Source: Pseudomonas sp. UBA5706
GTDB taxonomy: Bacteria > Pseudomonadota > Gammaproteobacteria > Pseudomonadales > Pseudomonadaceae
Length of the DNA stretch: 33,998 bases
Direction of reading: 5' to 3'
NCBI RefSeq assembly: GCF_002419965.1
Contig: NZ_DIHC01000020.1
Span: 32,436-66,433 of the forward strand
A program made the translations under genes and the position numbers. This document shows, piece by piece, positions 14,563 to 22,707 of this stretch. Within the stretch, counting starts at the first letter, position 1; every line of letters begins with the position of its first letter. The notes below the pieces were generated by a model. That model did no database searches. It worked only from the letters and a program-made list of their open reading frames with translations, and had not been told where the DNA came from.

Positions 14563-16530
14563 GTGATTGTTAGTCCATGTAATGCACCAAAGACTCCTGG
14601 CAAGCGCCTGCGTAGCGCCTTGTTGGCCGGGTCGGCTTTATTTTGTCTTTTCGGCGCCGGTCAGCTCTGGGCGTTCGATCTTGACGACGTGGCGACAAAG
14701 GCCAAAGAACTGGCCGGGCAGAAGTTCGTAGCCCCCAAGAGCAACCTTCCAGCGGAATTCCGCGACATGAAGTTTGCGGACTACCAAAAGATTCGTTTCC
14801 TGCAAGACAAGGCAGAGTGGGCCTCCGACAAGACCCCATTCAAGATTTCGTTCTATCACCAGGGCATGCACTTCGACACGCCGGTGAAGATCAACGAAGT
14901 GACCGCCTCGGCTGTCAACGAGATCAAATACGATCCGAGCCGTTTCGACTTCGGCGATGTGAAGTTCGATCCTAAAGCTACCGACCACCTTGGCTATGCC
15001 GGTTTCCGCGTGCTTTACCCGATCAACAAGGACGACAAGCAAGACGAGATTATGACCATGCTGGGCGCGAGTTATTTCCGCGTCATCGGCAAGGGCCAGG
15101 TCTATGGCTTGTCCGCTCGCGGCATGGCGATCGACACCGCCATGCCCTCGGGTGAGGAGTTCCCGCGCTTCACCGAGTTCTGGATCGAGAAGCCGAACCC
15201 GGATGACAACCATCTGGTGATCTTCGCACTGCTGGATTCCCCACGCGCCACCGGCGCCTACAAACTGACCCTGCGCCCGGGCACTAACACCCTGGTCGAT
15301 GTGCAGTCGCGCATGTACCTGCGTGACAAGGTCGGCAAGCTGGGCGTCGCGCCACTGACCAGCATGTACCTGTTCGGCGCCAACCAGCCTTCCAAGGTGC
15401 TGAATTACCGTCGCGAGCTGCACGACTCCAGCGGTCTGTCGATCCAGGCAGCGAACGGCGAGTGGATCTGGCGTGCGCTGAACAACCCTAAACACCTGGC
15501 GGTCAGCAGCTTCTCGGTTGAAAATCCGCGCGGCTTCGGCCTGCTGCAGCGTGGCCGCAACTTCAGCCACTTCGAAGACCTGGACGACCGTTACGACAAA
15601 CGCCCAAGCGCGTGGATCGAGCCTAAAGGCGATTGGGGCAAAGGTACGGTCGATCTGGTAGAGATCCCGACTGCCGATGAAACCAACGACAACATCGTTG
15701 CGTTCTGGAAGCCGGAAACCCAGCCAGAGCCGGGCCAACCGATCGACTTCAATTACCGCCTGCACTGGACCATGGATGAAGACTCCATCCACTCGCCTGA
15801 CTTGGGCTGGGTCAAGCAGACACTGCGTTCGACCGGTGACGTGAAGCAATCGAACCTGATTCGTCAGCCAGACGGCAGTGTTGCTTATCTGGTTGATTTC
15901 GTCGGCCCTAACCTGGCCAAGTTGGGTGAAGACCCGGCGATCCGCAGCCAGGTCACCACCGATGACAATACCGAGCTGGTCGAAAACAACCTGCGTTACA
16001 ACCCGGTTACCAAGGGCTGGCGCCTGACGCTGCGCCTGAAGGTCAAGGACGCGAACAAGTCGGTGGAAATGCGTGCGTACCTGCTGCGTGAAACGCCGGT
16101 CGAGCCAGGCAAGGAACCGGCGCTCATCACGGCTGACAAATCGGACAAAAAGCCTGAGAAGAAAACAGACGCCAAGCCTGCTGTAGCCGCTGTTGAGCCG
16201 AAGGATGATAAAGCCGAAATCGTCAAGACCGACGCCGTTAAAGCTGGCGATGCCAAGGACGCTAAAGTTGCCAAGGCCGATGTGAAAACCGAAGGTAAGG
16301 ACGCCAAGGCCGATGCTGCAAAACCGGCAGATGCTGCGAAGGTTGCCGACGTCAAATCCGACGAGGCTTCCAAGCCCGAAGCTGCTTTGGGTGATGCTGC
16401 CAAAGCCAACAAAGCCAGTAAAGAAACCCCGCAGCCAGCTGTAGAGGCCGCATCCACCCAACAGGCGCCGGCCATGAATCAACAGATTCTGACCGAAACC
16501 TGGAGCTACCAGTTGCCAGCCGATGAGTAA
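14563..16530 (+). CDS. opgG: Glucans biosynthesis protein OpgG (MdoG), with long C-terminal tail
   Basis: OpgG is a periplasmic protein needed to build osmoregulated periplasmic glucans; it acts on the beta-1,2-glucose backbone made by OpgH, probably in branching. The product is 655 residues. A signal peptide (basic KRLR, hydrophobic core ALLAGSALFCLFGAG) is cut near LWA-FDLDD (residue 37). The two-domain OpgG body follows (FADYQKIRF, YLFGANQPSK, ERGRNF-like LLQRGRNFSHFEDLDDRYD). Residues about 524-637 are a Lys/Ala/Asp-rich low-complexity stretch before the terminal MNQQILTETWSYQLPADE. Enteric OpgG is about 510 residues, so the tail is an addition. GTG 14563 was chosen because GAGGG lies 6 bases upstream and homologues start MIVSP. 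It overlaps opgH by 8 bases. Confidence 0.96.
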   Translation: MIVSPCNAPKTPGKRLRSALLAGSALFCLFGAGQLWAFDLDDVATKAKELAGQKFVAPKSNLPAEFRDMKFADYQKIRFLQDKAEWASDKTPFKISFYHQGMHFDTPVKINEVTASAVNEIKYDPSRFDFGDVKFDPKATDHLGYAGFRVLYPINKDDKQDEIMTMLGASYFRVIGKGQVYGLSARGMAIDTAMPSGEEFPRFTEFWIEKPNPDDNHLVIFALLDSPRATGAYKLTLRPGTNTLVDVQSRMYLRDKVGKLGVAPLTSMYLFGANQPSKVLNYRRELHDSSGLSIQAANGEWIWRALNNPKHLAVSSFSVENPRGFGLLQRGRNFSHFEDLDDRYDKRPSAWIEPKGDWGKGTVDLVEIPTADETNDNIVAFWKPETQPEPGQPIDFNYRLHWTMDEDSIHSPDLGWVKQTLRSTGDVKQSNLIRQPDGSVAYLVDFVGPNLAKLGEDPAIRSQVTTDDNTELVENNLRYNPVTKGWRLTLRLKVKDANKSVEMRAYLLRETPVEPGKEPALITADKSDKKPEKKTDAKPAVAAVEPKDDKAEIVKTDAVKAGDAKDAKVAKADVKTEGKDAKADAAKPADAAKVADVKSDEASKPEAALGDAAKANKASKETPQPAVEAASTQQAPAMNQQILTETWSYQLPADE

Positions 16531-19120
16531 TTCACAAGCCGTGCCAGAGACTTTTAATGAGCCTCTAAGCGAGTACCTCGCGCACCTGCCGATGAGCGAC
16601 GAGCAGCGGGCAGAGCTTGCCAACTGCACCTCGTTTGCTGAGCTGCATGAACGTCTTTCGGTGCAGACCATCACCGATTCGGCCGAGGCTGCCCAGGCAT
16701 CGGTGGGTCGACGCCTGACCCTGACCACCGCTGATGAGCTGCACGAAGCAGAGATGCTGGCTGTGGACGCCAGTGGCCGCGTCACGCTGAAGGCGACGCC
16801 GCCGATCCGCCGCACCAAGGTTGTGCCTGAGCCTTGGCGTACCAATATCCTGCATCGCGGCTGGCGCCGGCTGACCGGTAAATCGAACCCGCCCCAGCCC
16901 AAGGACGACCTGCCGCGCGATTTGCCCAAGTCGCGTTGGCGCACGGTCGGCTCGATCCGTCGTTACATCCTGCTGATTCTCATGCTCGGCCAGACCATCG
17001 TCGCTGGCTGGTACATGAAAGGCATCCTGCCGTATCAGGGTTGGTCGCTGGTTTCGTTCGACGAAATCAGTCATCAGACCTTGTGGCAGACCGCCGTCCA
17101 GGTCATGCCGTACGCGCTGCAAACCAGCATTCTGCTGTTGTTCGGGATTCTGTTCTGCTGGGTCTCCGCCGGTTTCTGGACCGCACTGATGGGCTTCCTT
17201 GAGCTGCTCACCGGCCATGACAAGTACCGCATCTCCGGCGCCAGTGCTGGCAACGAACCCATCGAGGCCGGGGCTCGCACTGCGCTGGTCATGCCGATCT
17301 GTAACGAAGACGTGCCTCGCGTCTTCGCAGGTCTGCGCGCCACGTTCGAATCGGTCGCCGCAACAGGCGATCTGGATCGCTTCGATTTCTTCGTGCTCAG
17401 TGACACCAACGAGACCGACATCGCCGTGGCCGAGCAGCAAGCCTGGCTCGATGTCTGCCGCGAAGCCGGTGGCTTCGGCAAGATTTTCTATCGCCGTCGC
17501 CGCCGTCGCGTAAAACGCAAAAGTGGCAACCTCGATGACTTCTGCCGTCGTTGGGGCGGCGATTACCGTTACATGGTCGTCCTCGATGCCGACTCGGTGA
17601 TGAGCGGTGAGTGCCTGACCAGTCTGGTGCGCTTGATGGAAGCCACGCCGGACGCCGGCATCATCCAGACCGCGCCGCGCGCTTCAGGCATGGACACGTT
17701 GTATGCCCGCATGCAGCAGTTCGCCACTCGCGTTTATGGTCCGTTGTTCACTGCTGGCCTGCACTTCTGGCAATTAGGTGAATCCCACTACTGGGGTCAT
17801 AACGCGATCATTCGCATGAAGCCGTTCATCGAGCACTGCGCCTTGGCGCCGTTGCCCGGTAAAGGCGCTTTTGCCGGGGCGATTCTGTCTCACGACTTCG
17901 TTGAAGCCGCGCTGATGCGTCGTGCTGGTTGGGGCGTATGGATTGCCTACGACTTGCCGGGTAGCTATGAAGAGCTGCCGCCGAACCTGCTGGACGAGCT
18001 CAAGCGTGACCGTCGCTGGTGCCACGGTAACCTGATGAACTTCCGCCTGTTCCTGGTAAAAGGCATGCACCCGGTGCACCGAGCGGTGTTCCTTACGGGC
18101 GTAATGTCGTATCTGTCGGCGCCGTTGTGGTTCTTCTTCCTCGTGTTGTCCACGGCCCTGCTGGCGGTGAACACGCTGATGGAGCCGACCTACTTCATGG
18201 AGCCGCGCCAGCTCTATCCGCTGTGGCCGCAATGGCATCCGGAAAAAGCCGTCGCGCTATTCTCCACCACCGTCGTTCTGCTGTTCCTGCCCAAGTTGCT
18301 CAGTATCGTGCTGATCTGGGCCAAAGGCGCGGTCGGTTATGGCGGCCGGATCAAGGTCACCCTGTCGATGCTGATGGAGATGCTGTTCTCCATGCTGTTG
18401 GCACCGGTACGGATGATTTTCCACACCCGTTTCGTCCTGGCCGCATTCCTGGGCTGGGCTGCCACCTGGAACTCGCCGCAGCGTGACGATGACTCCACAC
18501 CGTGGAGTGAAGCGCTCAAGCGTCACGGTCCGCAGACTGCGCTGGGCTTTGCCTGGGCGCTGCTGGTGGCGTGGTTGAATCCAAGCTTTCTCTGGTGGCT
18601 GGCGCCTATCGTCGGTTCTTTGATCTTGTCGATTCCGGTTTCGGTAATTTCCAGTCGGACCAATCTGGGTCTTAAGGCCCGTGACGAAAACCTGTTTCTT
18701 ATCCCGGAAGAACATACGCCGCCGCAGGAACTGGTCTCCACGGACCAATACACCCACGACAATCGCTGGCATGCACTCAATGACGGCTTCGTACGTGCCG
18801 CAGTCGATCCACGACAAAATGCTCTGGCGTGCGCCTTGGCGACGTCGCGTCACCGTCAGGCGGAGCCAATCGAATGGATGCGCATCGAACGCGTTCGGCA
18901 TGCCCTGAAAGGCGGCCCCGAGCAGTTGAGCAACCAGGAGCGCCTGCATTTGTTGAGCGATCCGGTAGCACTGGCTCGGCTGCATGAGGCCGTTTGGGCC
19001 GAAGGCAACGAATCCTGGCTCCAGGCCTGGCGAGCCTCGGTCAAGGCCGATCCTCATGCACCGCTGCTGCCATTGCAGCCTGCGAACCACCTCAATGCAG
19101 CCTCGCTCGCCAATGCCTGA
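16523..19120 (+). CDS. opgH: Glucans biosynthesis glucosyltransferase OpgH (MdoH/HrpM)
   Basis: OpgH is an inner-membrane GT2 glucosyltransferase that polymerises the beta-1,2-linked glucose backbone of osmoregulated periplasmic glucans from UDP-glucose. In P. syringae the same gene was named hrpM, since mutants lose the hypersensitive response and virulence. The product is 865 residues. After a cytoplasmic N-terminus, membrane helices occupy about 148-165 and 195-230. The GT domain has MPICNEDVPRVFAGL, the DxD motif VVLDADSVMSG, SHDFVEA and the product-channel motif DRRWCHGNL; further helices fill roughly 515-730. ATG 16523 lies inside the end of opgG (8-base overlap), so the two are translationally coupled. 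A strong terminator follows. Confidence 0.97.
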   Translation: MSNSQAVPETFNEPLSEYLAHLPMSDEQRAELANCTSFAELHERLSVQTITDSAEAAQASVGRRLTLTTADELHEAEMLAVDASGRVTLKATPPIRRTKVVPEPWRTNILHRGWRRLTGKSNPPQPKDDLPRDLPKSRWRTVGSIRRYILLILMLGQTIVAGWYMKGILPYQGWSLVSFDEISHQTLWQTAVQVMPYALQTSILLLFGILFCWVSAGFWTALMGFLELLTGHDKYRISGASAGNEPIEAGARTALVMPICNEDVPRVFAGLRATFESVAATGDLDRFDFFVLSDTNETDIAVAEQQAWLDVCREAGGFGKIFYRRRRRRVKRKSGNLDDFCRRWGGDYRYMVVLDADSVMSGECLTSLVRLMEATPDAGIIQTAPRASGMDTLYARMQQFATRVYGPLFTAGLHFWQLGESHYWGHNAIIRMKPFIEHCALAPLPGKGAFAGAILSHDFVEAALMRRAGWGVWIAYDLPGSYEELPPNLLDELKRDRRWCHGNLMNFRLFLVKGMHPVHRAVFLTGVMSYLSAPLWFFFLVLSTALLAVNTLMEPTYFMEPRQLYPLWPQWHPEKAVALFSTTVVLLFLPKLLSIVLIWAKGAVGYGGRIKVTLSMLMEMLFSMLLAPVRMIFHTRFVLAAFLGWAATWNSPQRDDDSTPWSEALKRHGPQTALGFAWALLVAWLNPSFLWWLAPIVGSLILSIPVSVISSRTNLGLKARDENLFLIPEEHTPPQELVSTDQYTHDNRWHALNDGFVRAAVDPRQNALACALATSRHRQAEPIEWMRIERVRHALKGGPEQLSNQERLHLLSDPVALARLHEAVWAEGNESWLQAWRASVKADPHAPLLPLQPANHLNAASLANA

Positions 19121-19141
19121 TTGAAAGGCTGGTTGCATTGA

Positions 19142-19181
19142 AAACGCCGCCGAGGAGTGATCTTCGGCGGCGTTTCTGTTT
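19142..19181 (+). terminator. Intrinsic terminator of opgGH
   Basis: AAACGCCGCCGA (19142-19153), a 10-base loop and TCGGCGGCGTTT (19164-19175) form a perfect 12-bp GC-rich stem followed by CTGTTT. It starts 22 bases after the opgH stop. Confidence 0.92.
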
Positions 19182-19347
19182 GAAAACCGAGTGACTTTCT
19201 GGTCGTGAGGTGCTCTATCGGGAAACGGCGATCACTGCTAATGGTGTCGTTTTCCCGGTGGCTCGCAGGCGTTCGTTTTACCGCTACTGCGCATCAGTTC
19301 GTCGGCACGCCGAATGGCCACAGGTGGCTGCGGTGCTTCTAAAGATT

Positions 19348-19620
19348 TCATACCCGAAACTTTGCGACCATTTCCTGCAAGTGCTTCCCCAGTCGGGCCA
19401 GCTCCAGGCTCGATGCCGCCGTTTCTTCGCTGGCAGCGGCGGTTTGTTCGGACGCATCGCGCACGGTCAATACGCTGCGGTTGATCTGTTCGGCGACCAC
19501 GCTTTGCTCTTCACCTGCCTTGGCGATTTGCTCTGCCGGGTGATCAGCCAGGCCGCGAGCAGGCCAAACACGATGGCCAGTGCCGCAACCGCGATGAGGG
19601 TATTGCGCGACTGGTCAGCC
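19348..19620 (-). pseudogene. Methyl-accepting chemotaxis protein remnant, internally deleted
   Basis: Reading the minus strand, 19620 to about 19533 encodes a second-transmembrane segment (LIAVAALAIVFGLLAAWLITRQ), nearly identical in pattern to TM2 of the intact chemoreceptor next door (VFGVLAAWLITRQ). It then jumps, in a shifted frame, to a chemoreceptor C-terminus: AEQIAKAGEEQSVVAEQINR, SVLTVRDASEQTAAASEETA and so on to the end KFRV and a TGA at 19348-19350. The HAMP domain and most of the signalling helix are gone, and nothing recognisable as ligand-binding domain remains upstream, where a REP element abuts the break. It is therefore a decayed paralogue in tandem with the intact gene. It has no start codon or ribosome site and should not make a working protein. 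Confidence 0.88.
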
Positions 19621-19627
19621 CATGGCG

Positions 19628-19686
19628 AACCGGCTCGGCGGTGCCGTCCTGGAAGGGGCTACCGCCAGCAAGCCGGACGCCTACAG
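19628..19686. repeat. REP-like inverted repeat (family A) at the chemoreceptor pseudogene edge
   Basis: The right arm GGCTACCGCCAGCAAGCCGG followed by ACGCCTACAG (to 19686) matches the family A consensus, and the left arm CCGGCTCGGCGGTGCC pairs with it. The element lies exactly where homology of the pseudogene to the intact chemoreceptor stops, 20 bases past the intact gene's stop codon. Confidence 0.75.
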
Positions 19687-19705
19687 GCGCGCGGTACGGT
19701 CGGGT

Positions 19706-21622
19706 CTAAATCCTGAACCGCCCTACAAGCCCCTGTAAATGTGTCCCCAACCGCGCCAGTTCGACGCTGGAAGCCGCCGTCTCTTCACTGGCCGCTGACG
19801 TTTGCTCCGATACATCGCGCACGTTCAGCACACTGCGGTTGATTTCATCGGCAGTGGCGCTTTGCTGCTCAGCGGCAGCGGCGATCTGCTGGTTCATCGC
19901 CTGGATCGCCGACACGGTTCGGGTGATGCTTTCCAGCGAACCACCGACGCGGCGCGTCAATTCCACGCTGCTGGTGGTCAGTTCGCGGCTGCTGTCCATA
20001 ATCGTCGCCACTTGCTGGGTACCGTTCTGCAAACTGGCGATCAGTTCTTCGATTTCCTCGGTGGATTTCTGGGTGCGCTGAGCTAGGCTGCGCACTTCAT
20101 CGGCGACCACGGCGAAGCCGCGACCGGCTTCACCGGCGCGGGCCGCCTCGATGGCGGCGTTGAGCGCCAGCAGGTTGGTTTGTTGGGCGACCGACTTGAT
20201 CACGTCCAGCACACTGCCAATCTTGTCACTTTCGCGCTTGAGTTCGCCCATCGCCTCGGTGGAATGGCTCACCTCACTGGCCAGGCGCTCGATATGGGCA
20301 ATGGCTTCATTGACTACCTTGTCGCCTTCGCGCGCCTGCTGATCGGCCGCCACAGCGGCTTCCGAGGCCTCCTCGGCATTGCGCGCGACCTCCTGCACCG
20401 TCGCTGCCATCTGGTGCATGGCAGTGGCCACCTGATCGGTTTCAACTTTCTGGCTGTTGACGCCGGCGCTGGTCTGCTCGGTCACTGCGGACAGTTGCTC
20501 GGCGGCGCTGGCGATTTGCGTCACGCTATCGCTGATACCGCCGATCAGTTCGCGCAGGCTGAGCGTCATGCGCTGCATGCCTGCTTGCAGTTGGCCCAGC
20601 TCGTCGCGGCGGTCCACTTTCAGGTCGTGGGTCAAGTTGCCGGATGCAACGCGATCGACCGCTGCCAGGGTCTGGGTCAGCGGCAGCGTGATCTGGCGAG
20701 TAATCAACCAGGCAGCCAGTACGCCGAACACCAGCGCAAGCAGCGTGGCCAGGATCAGGGTTAGTTGAGCGCGACGGCTATCGGTGTCGCGCTTGGTATT
20801 CTGCGAGGCGGTCAGTTTGTCGCTGGTATCGAGCAGTTGCTGACCCAGGACGGTCATTTTTTCCTGCGCCTGACGGCTGACCAGCTGTGCATCGCGGTAT
20901 ACGCCCACCGCGTCGCGATAACCCTTGAGCGCCAGATTCGCCTTCTGCAGTTGCAAAATGTATTGAGAGGAAACGTCCCCCGCCAGGGAGTTCACGCCGA
21001 CGATGGCTTCATCAATGGCGCTGGTGGCGTTTTTTTCGAAATCCGGGTTGCCACTGAATGTGTAACCGCGCACCTGAAAGCGCGCTTGCTGGATCTGCTT
21101 GCTCACACCTACCGCGCTGTTGAATTGCAGAATGTTGTCGTGCTGGATCAGCGCTTCTTCGATCTTGCCGACTTCATCGACGGCGGCATCGGCAGTGTCA
21201 CCCAGATTGGCGCGGCTGGCCTCGCGCACCTGGATCGCCTTGGTCATGTCGTCGAAGGCGTGGCGGTAATCTGCGGCGGCCTGCGTCTGAGTGTCCAGCA
21301 GCTTCACGTCCTCACCGACCGTGAGCTGAGCGCGGGCCCGCATCAGGTCATCGTCGAGCTTGTCCAGTGAGGTTACGACGGCCTTCGCAGAATCGGCATT
21401 CGGTTGTGTTTCGTAAATCATGCGCGCGGTGCGCAGTTCCAGCGTCTGTTCGCTGATCTGCGAGATCGTCGCCAGCTTATCGCCCCGCTCGATCAGTGAT
21501 ACCACGCTTGACCAGCCGGTGGCGGTAATGATCAGCGTCAGCAAAAGCACCAGCCCAAACCCGATCCCGAGCTTGCGACCCACATTGATATTTCCGAGGC
21601 GTTGATTAGTCCAGATATACAT
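19706..21622 (-). CDS. Methyl-accepting chemotaxis protein with HBM sensor domain (McpS/McpK-like)
   Basis: A 638-residue inner-membrane chemoreceptor that signals to CheA/CheW. TM1 is at about 16-36. The periplasmic domain (about 40-285) is long, all-helical and has the helical bimodular (HBM) pattern with LRTARMIYE (63-71) and QQARFQVRGYTFSG (178-191). TM2 is at 287-307, HAMP at 308-361, and the signalling hairpin tip contains QQTNLLALNAAIEAARAGE. There is no C-terminal CheR-tether pentapeptide. By family and gene position it resembles P. aeruginosa PA5072/McpK (alpha-ketoglutarate) and P. putida McpS (TCA-cycle acids), so organic acids are the likely ligands; the exact one is not readable. 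ATG 21622 has AAGGA upstream, and a FliA promoter lies at 21659-21686. Confidence 0.93.
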   Translation of the reverse strand: MYIWTNQRLGNINVGRKLGIGFGLVLLLTLIITATGWSSVVSLIERGDKLATISQISEQTLELRTARMIYETQPNADSAKAVVTSLDKLDDDLMRARAQLTVGEDVKLLDTQTQAAADYRHAFDDMTKAIQVREASRANLGDTADAAVDEVGKIEEALIQHDNILQFNSAVGVSKQIQQARFQVRGYTFSGNPDFEKNATSAIDEAIVGVNSLAGDVSSQYILQLQKANLALKGYRDAVGVYRDAQLVSRQAQEKMTVLGQQLLDTSDKLTASQNTKRDTDSRRAQLTLILATLLALVFGVLAAWLITRQITLPLTQTLAAVDRVASGNLTHDLKVDRRDELGQLQAGMQRMTLSLRELIGGISDSVTQIASAAEQLSAVTEQTSAGVNSQKVETDQVATAMHQMAATVQEVARNAEEASEAAVAADQQAREGDKVVNEAIAHIERLASEVSHSTEAMGELKRESDKIGSVLDVIKSVAQQTNLLALNAAIEAARAGEAGRGFAVVADEVRSLAQRTQKSTEEIEELIASLQNGTQQVATIMDSSRELTTSSVELTRRVGGSLESITRTVSAIQAMNQQIAAAAEQQSATADEINRSVLNVRDVSEQTSAASEETAASSVELARLGTHLQGLVGRFRI

Positions 21623-21658
21623 TGTGATTCCTTGCTCATTGTTTTTATGGACGTCTGG

Positions 21659-21686
21659 TTATCGGCGCACAAGCGTTAGAACTGAA
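21659..21686 (-). promoter_or_regulatory. Sigma-28 (FliA) promoter of the chemoreceptor gene
   Basis: On the minus strand TTCAGTTC (21679-21686), 12 bases, then GCCGATAA (21659-21666). The -10 is a perfect match to the FliA consensus GCCGATAA and the -35 is close to the Pseudomonas TCAAGTT form. The promoter lies 37 bases before the ATG, which fits flagellar co-regulation of chemotaxis genes. Confidence 0.87.
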
Positions 21687-21837
21687 GTAAAGGCTAAAGG
21701 GTGATGCTGCCAAATGCTGTGACGTGCATCACCTATATAGCGCGGGTTGCGGACGTTTGCGATCGACACCAGTGCCGGTGAGCCCCGCTGTAACAGGTGC
21801 GGGTGACCTTGGTTGCTCTTGATGCAGTCTGAAGGGC

Positions 21838-21962
21838 GTAGGAGTGAGGCGTGCTCGCGAACTGCCGCGAAGCGGCAGCGGACCTGGCGACTCGGATCGT
21901 TGATAAACGTTGTGCGGGCAGGCTGCCGGTTCCGGCAGATCGTGAGCAGGCGACGCTGCTAC
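21838..21962. repeat. REP-like inverted pair (family B) between rsmE and the chemoreceptor
   Basis: GTAGGAGTGAGGCGTGCTCG (21838 onward) and, inverted, GTAGCAGCGTCGCCTGCTCA (ending at 21962) match at most positions and resemble the common Pseudomonas REP of the GGAGCGAGCTTGCTCGCGAA type. Between them are two perfect small palindromes, CTGCCGC-GAA-GCGGCAG (21862-21878) and CTGCCGGTTCCGGCAG (21923-21938). The rest of the 377-base gap (21623-21999) holds the FliA promoter and nothing else recognisable. Confidence 0.75.
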
Positions 21963-21999
21963 GCCTTGGACGGAAGCGAATTTGTGTCGCGGCTGAGCT

Positions 22000-22707
22000 T
22001 CAGAACAACCGCGAGAGGAGGGCAGTGACGGCCGTTTCGACCCTCAGGATTCGCTCACCCAGCTGAACGGGATTCAGACCGGCTTCACGTAAGAGGTCCA
22101 CTTCGTAAGGGATCCAGCCGCCTTCAGGGCCGATGGCCAACGTTACCGGCTGATCTACCGCGCGCGGGCACGCCGGGTAATCACCTGGATGCCCGACCAG
22201 CCCCAGCGTCCCGTCGACCACGGCAGGCAGTCGATCTTCAACGAACGGCTTGAAGCGTTTCTCGATAATGACGTGCGGTAGCACGCTGTCTCGGGCCTGC
22301 TCGAGTCCCAGAATCAGTTGCTCGCGGATTACCGTCGGTTGCAGAAAAGGCGTCTGCCAGAAGCTTTTCTCGACCCGGTAACTGTTGACCAGAATGATCG
22401 TGGGCACGCCCATGGTGGCGACCGTCTGAAACACCCGGCGCAGCATCTTCGGGCGGGGCAGGGCCAGGATAAGGGTCAGTGGCAGCTTGGCCGGGGGGTT
22501 GCGGTCAAAGCTCACCGAGAGCTCGGCTTCACGGGGCTCAAGCCGCAGCAACTGCGCACTGCCCAGTTGGCCGCCTACGCGACCGACGCGCAGGCTGTCG
22601 CCGACTTCCGAGCGATGCACCTCTTGCATGTGTTTGAGGCGCCGGTCGCGCAGGAGCACCCGGTCAACCGAAATGAAATCGGCTTCTTCCAGCAGCAGCA
22701 GATTCAC
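22000..22707 (-). CDS. rsmE: 16S rRNA (uracil-1498-N3)-methyltransferase
   Basis: RsmE methylates N3 of U1498 in helix 44 of 16S rRNA using S-adenosylmethionine, acting on the assembled 30S subunit. The product is 235 residues. It has the small N-terminal PUA-like domain (RVLLRDRRLKHMQEVHRSEVGD) and the C-terminal SPOUT domain with the knot motifs PRPKMLRRVFQTVATMGV, LAIGPEGGW (near residue 195) and LGERILRVETA. The ATG overlaps the tatC stop (ATGA), so it is the last gene of the tatABC transcript and translationally coupled to it. A family B REP follows about 40 bases after its stop. The assignment is secure. Confidence 0.97.
   Translation of the reverse strand: MNLLLLEEADFISVDRVLLRDRRLKHMQEVHRSEVGDSLRVGRVGGQLGSAQLLRLEPREAELSVSFDRNPPAKLPLTLILALPRPKMLRRVFQTVATMGVPTIILVNSYRVEKSFWQTPFLQPTVIREQLILGLEQARDSVLPHVIIEKRFKPFVEDRLPAVVDGTLGLVGHPGDYPACPRAVDQPVTLAIGPEGGWIPYEVDLLREAGLNPVQLGERILRVETAVTALLSRLF

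Noticed and set aside
14330..14566. Possible small gene of 78 codons before opgG
   Set aside because: No ribosome site at the start, no family resemblance, and it overlaps the opgG ribosome site and start.
14638..16944. A 768-codon open frame on the minus strand opposite opgG and opgH
   Set aside because: It is the antisense of two well-supported genes. Its translation has no recognisable domain and is rich in residues expected from GC-rich reverse reading.
19121..19347. Additional chemoreceptor or other coding sequence between the opgH terminator and the pseudogene
   Set aside because: Read in all frames, this stretch shows no chemoreceptor motif or other recognisable protein beyond the terminator.
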